A DNA stretch of 64,000 nt from Planctomycetota bacterium (lineage in GTDB: Bacteria > Planctomycetota > GCA-2746535). The position numbers and the translations under genes are program-made. The stretch spans positions 1 to 64,000 of the forward strand of contig NVWA01000003.1 in assembly GCA_002746535.1 (NCBI GenBank), given 5' to 3'. Shown here piece after piece: positions 1 to 8,178 of the stretch (within the stretch, counting starts at the first letter, position 1; each line of letters starts with the position of its first letter). Under the pieces are notes generated by a model. That model did not search any database. It saw nothing but the letters and a program-made list of their open reading frames with translations, and was not told the DNA's origin.

Positions 1-104
1 CAATTCGTAAAAACTTTTTGTTTTGTTAACTCAACTGGTGCTCATTATAGTGCCATTCTGTTTGAATGCTGGGTGGGCCTTCTCATTCTAACTCTACGGA
101 AAAT
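1..104. other. left-edge intergenic sequence
   Basis: Sequence downstream of the FecR-type gene. I find no open frame, tRNA or convincing terminator in it. Confidence 0.4.
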
Positions 105-1568
105 TTATTTACTTAGAGTCACGAGACCTTTTTGGATTTCTAAATAACCTTTGCAGTCTTTAAGGTCTTCAATAAAAAACTCTAATTTTATATCATTGAA
201 AGAGGTTACGAGTTGTCCTTTATTATTTTTATATGTATTTTTTATACTTTCAGTGGTATCTGTAGTAATAATATTGCCTTGGAAAACATAACTCTTTAAT
301 CTGTTCATCTTTATAAACTGTTTTTTACCTTTATTGACTTTACCGTTAAACATAGAATAAATTTGGAGAGAAATCTTTCCATTCTCTTTGGAGACAATGA
401 GACTATCTTCTTTATACGGTATGCCCATGGTGTAAAAACGCAGGCCATAGGTTAAAGATCCTGATTCAAAAGTAACCGGTATGTTGAAATTATAATGTAA
501 TTTTTTGCCGAATCTTTTGACTAACTTAGAACGTAGTCTAAAACCATTTCCCTTTGTGCTGTCAAAGGATATTTTTAAATTTCCTTTTTCTGTTTTTTCT
601 AAGATATCAGTTGGTGAAATTTTAAAATCTTTAGAGAGGGTACCCCATAAACTCCAGAATGGATTTATCCAGGGAGTTTTTTGTTGTTTATAAAGCTGAT
701 CGGTATTATTTATTTTAGAATTAAATGTGCCTGTGCTCATTTTGTTTTTGAAACGATCACTAAATATAAACTGATCGTTCTGAATTATATACTTTGGCTT
801 TCCGTTGATCAACTGGCCATTATTTGCTGAAATTGAAATAGATCCTTCTTTTAATAGTAATAAACTATGTGGTAATAATTGCTGTTTGTATGATTTTAAT
901 TCGAATTGAGTGCCAAGAATGTGTGCTTTCACATTATTGCTCATAAAAGTAAGCTGTTCTTTTTTATTACGCTTATTGATTCTGCAACTGATAGATCCTT
1001 TTTTAAGTTGAAATGAATTATTGCCCACATTAATTATTGTTTCGGGATGAATTTCGATTTCGGATTGGTCCAATAAAACTAATTTTTTAATTTCGTTTAC
1101 ATCGTTTACAATTTTATCACCAGCATAAATTTTCTTATCATTGGATTTCGATTTAAGAACACCAACTATTTTTATTGCGTTCGGGTTAATAAAATTTTGA
1201 CCTGTATCATTTTTTAAATACTGATTGATTATAAAAGCACCACCTATTAATAGAATAAAAGCTGCCGCTAATTTTAGAATAAAGTTACTCTTAATTCTTT
1301 TATAATTTCTACGTTCAATTTTTGAAAGGATACTACGGTTAAAATTTTCACCAGAACTTGATGATAATCGTGTTATTACTTCCATCATCTGTTTACTTTT
1401 TTCATCAGATAATAGGGTATTTATATGTGAGTTTATTGAGAGAGCTTGTCTTAACTCTTCTATATTAATTTCTTTTGACTGAATTCTATTTAATAAAATC
1501 TCTGACTCAGATTCGGTAATACTATCTTCAAATAGTTTTTCTAGTAAAACTATATTTTGTTGTTTCAT
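105..1568 (-). CDS. FecR-domain membrane protein, probable regulator of the adjacent ECF sigma factor
   Basis: 487 residues. The first ~95 are cytoplasmic-looking and helical, followed by one membrane segment (about 99-117, KLAAAFILLIGGAFI). A FecR-like beta region follows (about 130-270: iron-dicitrate-sensor style 'AGDKIV...IEIHPETIINVGNNSFQLKKGSISC' and 'AHILGTQFELKSY'). The C-terminal ~170 residues are beta-rich and may be a carbohydrate-binding or LamG-like jelly roll; I cannot assign them. The start ATG overlaps the stop of the upstream sigma gene (TAATG) and has a GAAGGGAA ribosome site. FecR proteins pass periplasmic signals to ECF sigma factors, and the translational coupling supports that role here. 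The stimulus is unknown, since no TonB receptor lies alongside. Confidence 0.8.
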   Translation of the reverse strand: MKQQNIVLLEKLFEDSITESESEILLNRIQSKEINIEELRQALSINSHINTLLSDEKSKQMMEVITRLSSSSGENFNRSILSKIERRNYKRIKSNFILKLAAAFILLIGGAFIINQYLKNDTGQNFINPNAIKIVGVLKSKSNDKKIYAGDKIVNDVNEIKKLVLLDQSEIEIHPETIINVGNNSFQLKKGSISCRINKRNKKEQLTFMSNNVKAHILGTQFELKSYKQQLLPHSLLLLKEGSISISANNGQLINGKPKYIIQNDQFIFSDRFKNKMSTGTFNSKINNTDQLYKQQKTPWINPFWSLWGTLSKDFKISPTDILEKTEKGNLKISFDSTKGNGFRLRSKLVKRFGKKLHYNFNIPVTFESGSLTYGLRFYTMGIPYKEDSLIVSKENGKISLQIYSMFNGKVNKGKKQFIKMNRLKSYVFQGNIITTDTTESIKNTYKNNKGQLVTSFNDIKLEFFIEDLKDCKGYLEIQKGLVTLSK

Positions 1569-2101
1569 TAAGCTAAATTCCCTTCAATGCATTCGGCTAA
1601 TTTTTTCTTTGATCGATATATAAAAGCACTCAATGCATCTATGGTCATGTCATTTAATAAGGCAAGGTCTTTGACCTTTTCTTTTTCATAGAAACGGGCC
1701 TTTAAAATATTCATGGCTTTTTCAGGTAGTTTTTTCATGCAGTCTCTTAATTGATCTGTTTTATCATTAGAAATTTCAGCTATATCTGGTTGAAACTCTT
1801 GTTTATTAATTTTGGCTAAGAGTTTATCATAGGCTGTTTGTCGATTTTTATTTTTTCGATAGTGAAGTTTCAAACGATTAAAAGCAATTCCCATAATCCA
1901 TGCTTTTAAATTTCGATCAATATCATATTTTGATAAATTTTCGTAAACAGCAATGAAGACTTCTTGAGCTAAATCATCAATGGATTGTTGGTCAAATATC
2001 CTGGAGGCAAAAAACATTCTGACCGTTGAATTATATTCATCAATGATTTCACTGAAAAGTGCTGTTTCGCCATCAATGATTCTGTGAATTAAATCTTCCA
2101 T
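1568..2101 (-). CDS. ECF-family RNA polymerase sigma factor
   Basis: Sigma-70 family, ECF type. Region 2 carries the core-binding/-10 motif (QQSIDDLAQEVFIAVYENL, then LKAWIMGIAFNRLKLHYR). Region 4 is a HTH (KVKDLALLNDMTIDALSAFIYRSKKKL). I chose ATG at 2101 (177 residues) because an AAAGGA ribosome site lies about 8 nt upstream. The longer form from 2125 has no such site. The gene is translationally coupled to the FecR-domain protein, so the pair probably forms a cell-surface-signalling regulon. This sigma/FecR pairing is common in the Planctomycetes-Verrucomicrobia-Lentisphaerae group. Target promoters are not identifiable from the sequence. Confidence 0.88.
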   Translation of the reverse strand: MEDLIHRIIDGETALFSEIIDEYNSTVRMFFASRIFDQQSIDDLAQEVFIAVYENLSKYDIDRNLKAWIMGIAFNRLKLHYRKNKNRQTAYDKLLAKINKQEFQPDIAEISNDKTDQLRDCMKKLPEKAMNILKARFYEKEKVKDLALLNDMTIDALSAFIYRSKKKLAECIEGNLA

Positions 2102-2313
2102 CTGATATATCCTTTTCTGCGTCATCTATATATTAACTTCAGAATTCGAAATCTGACGAAGATAATATATAAAGATTTATTAGGCAATTTTAACTCCATT
2201 AAGTATTCAGAAGGTTGGTTCTTCTATTTTCTACAAGTGTATATGAACGATAATAGATATTTTGATCGAATATTAAGCCTTATTGTTTTTAATTATAAAA
2301 TTTAAATTACCTA

Positions 2314-2340
2314 TTGACTTCAATTTAATTAGTCTATACT
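2314..2340 (+). promoter_or_regulatory. candidate sigma-70 promoter of porin/FMN/PepSY operon
   Basis: TTGACT (2314-2319), 15-bp spacer, TATACT (2335-2340). Each hexamer matches consensus at five of six positions; the spacer is slightly short. The ribosome site AAGAAAGG is at 2372-2379. Confidence 0.55.
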
Positions 2341-2354
2341 TGGACTTAGTCCAA
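2340..2354. promoter_or_regulatory. palindromic operator candidate overlapping the -10/start region
   Basis: TTGGACTTAGTCCAA is a perfect 7-1-7 inverted repeat. It begins at the last base of the -10 box and covers the expected transcription start, the usual place for a repressor site. The motif resembles no Fur box that I know. A DtxR/MntR-type or other metal or redox repressor is an inference from the genes downstream. Confidence 0.55.
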
Positions 2355-2385
2355 ATTAAGATATTAATTATAAGAAAGGTTTTAG

Positions 2386-3561
2386 ATGAAAAAAGTATTG
2401 TTGGTGTGCGCGATGGTGTTAATTTTTGGAGCTATATTCGCCCAAGAAGATGGCATAAAAGGTTTAAAAAAAGAAATTCAAGAATTAAAGAAGAAGGTCT
2501 CAGAAAATGAGAAGAAGATAGAAGCAACTGCTGACAGTATTGAAGATTCTGGAGTCAAAAGTGGTGTAGCATTTGGTAATACGACTCTCGGTGGTTATGG
2601 TGAATTGCATATGAATCAATTGAGTGGTAAAGAAGATGGGACTTCAAGTAAACGAGAAATTGATTTTCACAGATTTGTTTTATTTGTAGAGCATAAATTT
2701 ACCGACCGAATTAAATTATATTCTGAGTTTGAAATTGAGCACGTTATCGCTTCGAAGAGTGATGCTGGAGAAGTTGAAATTGAACAGGCCTTTATTGATT
2801 TTGAATATATTAATGATCACCATGTATGGGGTGGTTTATTTTTAATCCCTGTTGGTTTTCTTAATGAAACTCATGAGCCTCCTACATTTTATGGTGTAGA
2901 GAGAAATCCAGTTGAGAAAAATATCTTACCTTCGACATGGTGGGAAGCAGGTGCTATGTTCAAGGGTCAAATTACAGAAGAACTTTCTTATGATTTTGGT
3001 ATCCACTCTGGTTTAAACGTGGGTTCTGGTGATAGTTATAAAATCAGAAGTGGTCGGCAAAAAGTAAGTAAAGCTTCTGCAAGAGCATTTGCCAGCACAG
3101 GTAGGATAACTTACCGTCCAATGGCTGGTTTTGATTTAAGTTTAGCATTACATTTTCAACAAGACTTAACACAGAAAACAGAAGTTGAATCTGTTTCTGC
3201 ATTTATGTTTAATCTTAATGTTTCGTATCAACACAAAGGATTTGGCATTAAAGCATTATATGCTCATTGGATATTAGATGGTGATGGTCCTGATGCTATT
3301 GGGGCAGATACTCAATCAGGTTTTTATCTTGAACCGTCTTATCGAATTAACGATAATTGGGGAGTCTTTGCGAGATATGCTATGTATAACAATGCCGCTG
3401 GCAGCAATGGTGGTGACAGTGAAAAGTCTCAGTTTAACATTGGTGTGAATTATTGGCCCCATGAAAAGATAGTTGTTAAATTGGACTTTGAAGATCAGTT
3501 TTATGAAAATGATTCTGGTGAAAGACGTGGAATTAATCTTGGTATAGGTTATCAATTTTAA
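2386..3561 (+). CDS. outer-membrane beta-barrel (porin-like) protein with N-terminal coiled coil
   Basis: 391 residues. Signal peptide about 1-19 (ending IFAQ), a short coiled coil about 22-50 (GLKKEIQELKKKVSENEKK), then alternating amphipathic strands and a terminal Phe (GIGYQF), as in outer-membrane barrels. It resembles OprP/OprO-like phosphate porins and related families in strand pattern (GGYGELHMN... FHRFVLFVEHKFTDRIKLYSEFEIEH). It opens an operon: the FMN-binding protein gene begins at its stop codon (TAATG). A palindrome at the promoter suggests repression by a metal- or redox-sensing regulator. I infer that it brings a small solute, perhaps an iron chelate or metal ion, to the periplasmic partners. 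The substrate cannot be read from sequence. Confidence 0.75.
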   Translation: MKKVLLVCAMVLIFGAIFAQEDGIKGLKKEIQELKKKVSENEKKIEATADSIEDSGVKSGVAFGNTTLGGYGELHMNQLSGKEDGTSSKREIDFHRFVLFVEHKFTDRIKLYSEFEIEHVIASKSDAGEVEIEQAFIDFEYINDHHVWGGLFLIPVGFLNETHEPPTFYGVERNPVEKNILPSTWWEAGAMFKGQITEELSYDFGIHSGLNVGSGDSYKIRSGRQKVSKASARAFASTGRITYRPMAGFDLSLALHFQQDLTQKTEVESVSAFMFNLNVSYQHKGFGIKALYAHWILDGDGPDAIGADTQSGFYLEPSYRINDNWGVFARYAMYNNAAGSNGGDSEKSQFNIGVNYWPHEKIVVKLDFEDQFYENDSGERRGINLGIGYQF

Positions 3562-4091
3562 TGAAGTATCTATTTAGGAGTCCTCTTTTTATTTTATTAA
3601 TTTTATGTTGTCTTGCAGCAGGTAAATTAAAACATGTGCATTTGCAACCCGAAGAGTTTATTAAATCACATGTAAAAAATAAAAAAGAGGCTTCTAAATC
3701 ACTTTGGCTAAATAAAGAATTAAAAAAGAAAATCGGAAAAATATTAGGTCGTCCTTTTAAAACGCTAAGAATTAGATATTGGTCTCATGAGAAAAAAACT
3801 ATTTGGGTCTTGAGTGAAATAGGAAAAACAGAGCCAATTACTTTTGGGTTTGTCATTAAAGATAAAAAAATCGAAGTGGCAAAAGTTCTCATATTTCGAG
3901 AAAGTCGTGGTGGTGAAATTCATAATGAATTTTTCACAAAACAATTTTTATCTTGTAAATTAACTAAAAAGAAGAAACTCACTAAAAAAATCGATGGCAT
4001 CACAGGGGCAACTCTATCGGTGAATGCCATGAAAAAGACCGCTAGGTTGGCTTTGTTTTTAGATCAATTAAATCTTCAGTCAAAAAAATAA
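3561..4091 (+). CDS. periplasmic FMN-binding (FMN_bind) domain protein
   Basis: 176 residues with an N-terminal export signal (about 1-21). The C-terminal half carries the flavinylation motif DGITGATLS, in which the hydroxyl residue after GAT is the expected site for covalent FMN attachment by ApbE-type transferases (family knowledge). The middle is basic, with 'EVAKVLIFRESRGGEI' typical of FMN_bind domains. It lies between an outer-membrane barrel and a PepSY membrane protein, overlapping the former by one base and separated by two from the latter. This arrangement fits extracytoplasmic flavin electron transfer or ferric reduction. ApbE is not in the window. Confidence 0.82.
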   Translation: MKYLFRSPLFILLILCCLAAGKLKHVHLQPEEFIKSHVKNKKEASKSLWLNKELKKKIGKILGRPFKTLRIRYWSHEKKTIWVLSEIGKTEPITFGFVIKDKKIEVAKVLIFRESRGGEIHNEFFTKQFLSCKLTKKKKLTKKIDGITGATLSVNAMKKTARLALFLDQLNLQSKK

Positions 4092-4093
4092 AT

Positions 4094-4843
4094 GTGAAAA
4101 ACAGTAAATTTTCCTTACTAAATATTATTCGTTATCATAAATTTATAGGTATTAGTCTCGCGATTTGGCTCCTCATAATGGTTGTTACAGGCGTTTTGTT
4201 AAATCATTCAAATGATTTAGAGTTGGATAAAGCCTCAATTACAAACAAAACAATTCTAAAAGTGTATGGTGTTAAACAACCAGAAAATGGCTTTTCGTTT
4301 TTAATTAAAAAAAATATTTTTATCCATCAATTTGGTGAGAAACTATTTTTTAATCAGAAAGTAATAGAAAACGTAGGACAGATTTCAGAAAAAGTTCTAG
4401 TTGCTTCCAACAACCAAGACATTTTTATTTATTGGAATCAACATGTGGTTCTTCTTACATTAGATGGTGAGTTGATTGAATATAATGAGTTCTTTTCAGT
4501 TGAAAATGCTATTGCGATTGGTACCGATGAGGCAAAATCCTTTTATTTAAAAACTAAAGAGGGATTGTTCTCAGGAAACTCGGATGATTTAGAATTTGTT
4601 CCATCGGTGATGGTAGATGAAAAAATAAAATGGCATAAAAGTGTTCCTTTAACAGAAGAAATGATCAAGCGCTTTTCTTTAACAATTAGTTACGAAGGAT
4701 TCACTTGGGAGCGTCTTCTTTTAGATATTCATAATGGAAACGTGTTTGGATATTTTAATAAATACCTGATAGATTTTCTTAGCTTTGCTTTTTTAGGATT
4801 AATCTTCAGTGGTATTTATATTTGGTTTAAGAAACTTAAATAA
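4094..4843 (+). CDS. PepSY-associated inner-membrane protein
   Basis: 249 residues with two membrane helices, one near the N terminus (about 18-37, GISLAIWLLIMVVTGVLL) and one at the C terminus (about 227-245). The periplasmic loop lies between them. His residues flank both helices (RYHKFIG, LLNHSN, LDIHNGN), as in PepSY_TM proteins, where they are thought to bind haem. GTG is the only workable start; the ATG two bases upstream is out of frame and hits a stop. As last gene of the operon it would pass electrons from the membrane to the FMN-binding partner. That role is inferred from family and context. Confidence 0.75.
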   Translation: MKNSKFSLLNIIRYHKFIGISLAIWLLIMVVTGVLLNHSNDLELDKASITNKTILKVYGVKQPENGFSFLIKKNIFIHQFGEKLFFNQKVIENVGQISEKVLVASNNQDIFIYWNQHVVLLTLDGELIEYNEFFSVENAIAIGTDEAKSFYLKTKEGLFSGNSDDLEFVPSVMVDEKIKWHKSVPLTEEMIKRFSLTISYEGFTWERLLLDIHNGNVFGYFNKYLIDFLSFAFLGLIFSGIYIWFKKLK

Positions 4844-4860
4844 AATCTTTTATTTAAGTT
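4833..4860. terminator. bidirectional terminator, perfect 13-2-13 inverted repeat
   Basis: AACTTAAATAAAA, two bases, then its exact reverse complement TTTTATTTAAGTT. It lies between the convergent PepSY and DUF1338 genes and includes the PepSY stop codon. The stem is A/T-only apart from one C-G pair, giving U-runs in both directions. Confidence 0.65.
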
Positions 4861-5661
4861 CTAATTTGAATCAGTGCTCTCAAATATTTTATCAGCTGAA
4901 GAGGCTATAAACCCTTGGAATAATTTTCCATTTTGCATAGGGTATCTTTTGGCAAATTCGTAATAACAGCATGGAATCGTTGCCGATTCGTCAGAAAATT
5001 GATAGATTCTTTGATCAGCTAGGGTTGATGATTGTTCTAATAGCTGTTTGGAACTACCTTTAATTTCACCCCCAGAAGAATTGATAACTAAACCAAGAGA
5101 TTTAATATGCTGGTTAATATCTTCTAAAGAATCAAACGTTTTGAGATCATTAGTATTTACCGTAAAGTGATTAGCGCAGAAACCATTTGTTAATAACCAA
5201 GCCGCATAGTCACTTTCTTTTTGAACTTCTAAATAGGTGGTTTTTGAAATGGGAATCCAAAGAATTTGGGAACAGGAAAAATCCCATTCTATGATTTTAT
5301 TTAATTCGATTTGATCAATTGATGTGATAATGGTATCTTGTAGTTGCTTTGAAAACTTATCTAAAATCAATTCGCTAATAAAAACTTTTGGCCATTTGTT
5401 CTCAGGATGCTCATAATGTTTGGCAAACAGATTTTTTTCTTCAAATTTATATTGGTTAATTTCTTTGTAGCCGAAATCAATAAATGCTTTTGCCAGTACA
5501 TCAACATTGATACGCTTATCGTTAAAAGTTCTTAGGGCAATATGATCGTTAATGACCTCTTCACCTCTAGTCTTTAAATTTTCATGAATTTTTTGGACTT
5601 GTGGGTTTTTATTGCTGTATTCTTCCCATAATAAATTGAATAGGTCTTGTAGATTTTTCAT
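4861..5661 (-). CDS. DUF1338 family metalloenzyme (VOC-like fold)
   Basis: 266 residues, within the DUF1338 family. Larger members (HglS/YdcJ) are Fe(II) 2-oxoadipate dioxygenase/decarboxylases; short forms like this are uncharacterised to my knowledge. Visible family features are NDHIALRTFND near residue 40 (candidate metal His), NHFTVNTND about 169-177 and the C-terminal CCYYEFAKRYP. It is the last gene of the arginine succinyltransferase cluster, starting 14 nt after astD. I recall the same neighbour in Shewanella ast clusters. A role in 2-oxoacid or semialdehyde clean-up in the pathway is inference. Confidence 0.75.
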   Translation of the reverse strand: MKNLQDLFNLLWEEYSNKNPQVQKIHENLKTRGEEVINDHIALRTFNDKRINVDVLAKAFIDFGYKEINQYKFEEKNLFAKHYEHPENKWPKVFISELILDKFSKQLQDTIITSIDQIELNKIIEWDFSCSQILWIPISKTTYLEVQKESDYAAWLLTNGFCANHFTVNTNDLKTFDSLEDINQHIKSLGLVINSSGGEIKGSSKQLLEQSSTLADQRIYQFSDESATIPCCYYEFAKRYPMQNGKLFQGFIASSADKIFESTDSN

Positions 5662-5674
5662 CTCTTAACTTCCC

Positions 5675-7135
5675 TTATAAACCTGGAGGTGTATTTTCTG
5701 GAATTTCAATTTCACTTGTTTCAATACTGGCAACGGGCCATGAGCAATAGTCTGCGGCTAAATAGGCCGCTGGTCGATGATTGCCCGAATAACCTGAACC
5801 TCCGAAAGGAGCTGCGCCGCTTGCCCCGGTGATTTGTCGATTCCAATTTAATATTCCTGCATTAGAACTTTGTCTAAACTTGTCATATTTATTTTGGTCA
5901 TCTGAAATAATTCCAGCCGACAATCCAAAATTTGTATTGTTAGCTTCATCAATAGCTTGCTCGAATGTTTTTACTTTAAAGATTTGTAATAGTGGACCAA
6001 ATATCTCATGATCTTTTTTGGAATGGTTTAGAGTTGAGTCAATAATGCCCGGGGTAATGATGGCAGAGTGTTTATCATCTTGATGGCATGGTAGAAGAGC
6101 AACTGAGCCATTGTTTACTAATTCGCTTTGCTGGTCAATGATATTCTTGGCACCTTCTTTTGAAACTAGTGGGCCAATAAAAGGTTCTTCTTTTTCACTG
6201 TAGTGATTTATTTTTATTTTTTTCGTTTTTTCAATTAATAGTTTTATAAATTTATCAGAGAAGCTGTCGTCTGGCAAAAGCAATCTTCTAGCGCAAACGC
6301 ATCTTTGGCCAGTGGTAATGAAAGCAGATTGTATTGTCAAATAAACAGCTGCTTCTAGATTTTTTACATCCCATATGATCAGTGGGTTGTTGCCACCCAT
6401 TTCTAAAGCAAGTATTTTTTCTGGATAACCACCAAATTGTTTGTGTAGTATTCGACCGACTTCATAACTGCCCGTAAAAAACAATCCATTTAAATCTTTA
6501 TGGGAAGCAATGGCAATACCGGTTTCTTTTTCGCCTTGCACCATATTGATAACTCCGGCAGGGATATCAGTTTTATCCCAGAGTTCCATATATTTCTGAC
6601 CAACTAGAGGTGTTTGCTCACTAGGTTTGAATACAATCGTGTTGCCAGCAATTAGAGCTGGAATAATATGGCCATTTGGTAAATGTCCTGGCAAATTAAA
6701 GGGTCCAAAAACAGCAATAATCCCATGTGGTTTGAACCTAGTAATTGAAATGGCTTTTCCCATTGGTTTAGAAACTTCGTTGCAACGCGTATTAAAAGCT
6801 TCGATAGAAATATTTAATTTGCCGATCATCGCTGATACTTCTGTTAAGGATTCCCATTTTGGTTTCCCCATTTCTTGACTGATAGTAGTTGCGAAGTCAT
6901 CTTTATTATTTTCTAATTGCGTGACAAATTGTTTTAATATTTCAATTCTTTTTTCTGAAGAAAAAGTATTCCAAATTGTGGAGCCAGCGGCTTTAATGGC
7001 ATTGTCTACATCATCAACGGATGCGGATTGGTTTTCCCAGAGTACTTTTTCAGTATAAGGATCGGTTGATTTAAAAGATTTCCCGTTTCCATTTATCCAT
7101 TGCCCATTGATATAAAGAGAGCCTTGATCGGTCAT
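5675..7135 (-). CDS. astD: succinylglutamate-semialdehyde dehydrogenase
   Basis: 486 residues, the usual AstD length. NAD(P)-dependent aldehyde dehydrogenase that oxidises N-succinylglutamate semialdehyde to N-succinylglutamate in the AST pathway. Motifs: VFGPFNLPGHLPNGHIIPAL, typical of AstD, with the oxyanion Asn; FKPSEQTP; FTGSYEVG for the cofactor; LEMGGNNP with the general base Glu; and GQRCVCARR with the nucleophilic Cys. The start codon overlaps the astA stop (ATGA), so the two are translationally coupled. The enzyme acts downstream of the aminotransferase and AstA encoded just upstream. Confidence 0.92.
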   Translation of the reverse strand: MTDQGSLYINGQWINGNGKSFKSTDPYTEKVLWENQSASVDDVDNAIKAAGSTIWNTFSSEKRIEILKQFVTQLENNKDDFATTISQEMGKPKWESLTEVSAMIGKLNISIEAFNTRCNEVSKPMGKAISITRFKPHGIIAVFGPFNLPGHLPNGHIIPALIAGNTIVFKPSEQTPLVGQKYMELWDKTDIPAGVINMVQGEKETGIAIASHKDLNGLFFTGSYEVGRILHKQFGGYPEKILALEMGGNNPLIIWDVKNLEAAVYLTIQSAFITTGQRCVCARRLLLPDDSFSDKFIKLLIEKTKKIKINHYSEKEEPFIGPLVSKEGAKNIIDQQSELVNNGSVALLPCHQDDKHSAIITPGIIDSTLNHSKKDHEIFGPLLQIFKVKTFEQAIDEANNTNFGLSAGIISDDQNKYDKFRQSSNAGILNWNRQITGASGAAPFGGSGYSGNHRPAAYLAADYCSWPVASIETSEIEIPENTPPGL

Positions 7136-8163
7136 CTTTTTTCTTCCTTTCTAATGGGCACTATTCTTACGGAATCGCCCTTACTTATGTTCAATGTTTT
7201 GCAAACATCAGCAGGTAGCTGAACATCATCGCCTTCAATTATCAATGAAGAATAAGTTACCCTAAAGTTTTCAAGACCATTTGAGTTTGCTACCATATAA
7301 ACTCTACCCGGTGATACAGCATGAATTTTAGAAACAGTTTTTATTAGACTGTCTTTGACGGTTCGGATATTTTTCTTTTCACAGGTAACAATCGGCCCAG
7401 CTTCAAAAATATCAATTTCAGGAATCTTTTCGAAATTTTCTTGAAATAATAATCTAATTGCTGGTCTTGTATCAGCGTGTACTTCCCCAAGAATAATTTG
7501 AGCTTCTTTGGGCAAGAGGGGTATATAGATGGGGTGTTTAGGCATGAGGTCATCGATGAATGACTTGTCCTGCATGACCATAAAGTCTGCTTTTTCAAAT
7601 GGGATATCAAAAAAATGAGCGCCAACGGCTTCCCAGAAAATTGTTTTTCCGTCTTCGCTGATGACTCCTCTAAGTTCGGCCAATATGATATCCTCAAAAT
7701 ACTGAGGAAATTGCGCAATAAACATAAAGCGACTTAAAGATAATAGGCGACCGTTATTTCCTTTTCTATATTCTGGTATTAAGAATAAAGTCCCAATTTC
7801 AGAAGGACCATTATGATCGGCTTTTAATTGTAGGTATTGAACTTCTTTTTTTACGTTGACAGCTTTTGATTCTTTTAGGACAGTTTTTATTTCATAGGTC
7901 CAGAAAGGTTCAAAACCACCGACCTTATTAAAGATCGCAGATGTTCCCACTAGTTTTTTATTCTCTGTATCTTCTAACACAAAGAAGAAACTCTCGCCTC
8001 CCGGTTTTTCTGGTGGATACTGAAATGTTTTTACTGAATCAAGAATTTTATGTTCTAATAATTTTCTGTCTTGGGGCAATGTTGTTAAACCAGTTTTGGT
8101 TTGTCCGGCAAGGTCATAAATTTGGTCAAGATCATCAATAGTAACGGGTCGTAGTAGAATCAT
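7132..8163 (-). CDS. astA: arginine N-succinyltransferase
   Basis: 343 residues, full length for AstA. GNAT-like enzyme transferring succinyl from succinyl-CoA to the alpha-amino group of arginine, first step of the AST pathway. Family signatures: LLRPVTIDDLDQIYDLA at the N terminus; IGTLFLIPEYRKGNNGRLLS with SRFMFIAQFP; AELRGVISEDGKTIFWEAVG; and MPKHPIYIPLLPKEAQ followed by GEVHADTRPA. Paralogous AruF/AruG subunits accept ornithine as well, so ornithine use cannot be excluded. It sits 15 nt after the aminotransferase gene and overlaps astD by 4 nt. Confidence 0.92.
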   Translation of the reverse strand: MILLRPVTIDDLDQIYDLAGQTKTGLTTLPQDRKLLEHKILDSVKTFQYPPEKPGGESFFFVLEDTENKKLVGTSAIFNKVGGFEPFWTYEIKTVLKESKAVNVKKEVQYLQLKADHNGPSEIGTLFLIPEYRKGNNGRLLSLSRFMFIAQFPQYFEDIILAELRGVISEDGKTIFWEAVGAHFFDIPFEKADFMVMQDKSFIDDLMPKHPIYIPLLPKEAQIILGEVHADTRPAIRLLFQENFEKIPEIDIFEAGPIVTCEKKNIRTVKDSLIKTVSKIHAVSPGRVYMVANSNGLENFRVTYSSLIIEGDDVQLPADVCKTLNISKGDSVRIVPIRKEEKR

Positions 8164-8178
8164 CAGTTCTCCAATTTT

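Noticed and set aside
2102..2125. Eight-residue longer start of the first sigma factor
   Set aside because: No ribosome site there, whereas ATG 2101 has AAAGGA at good spacing.
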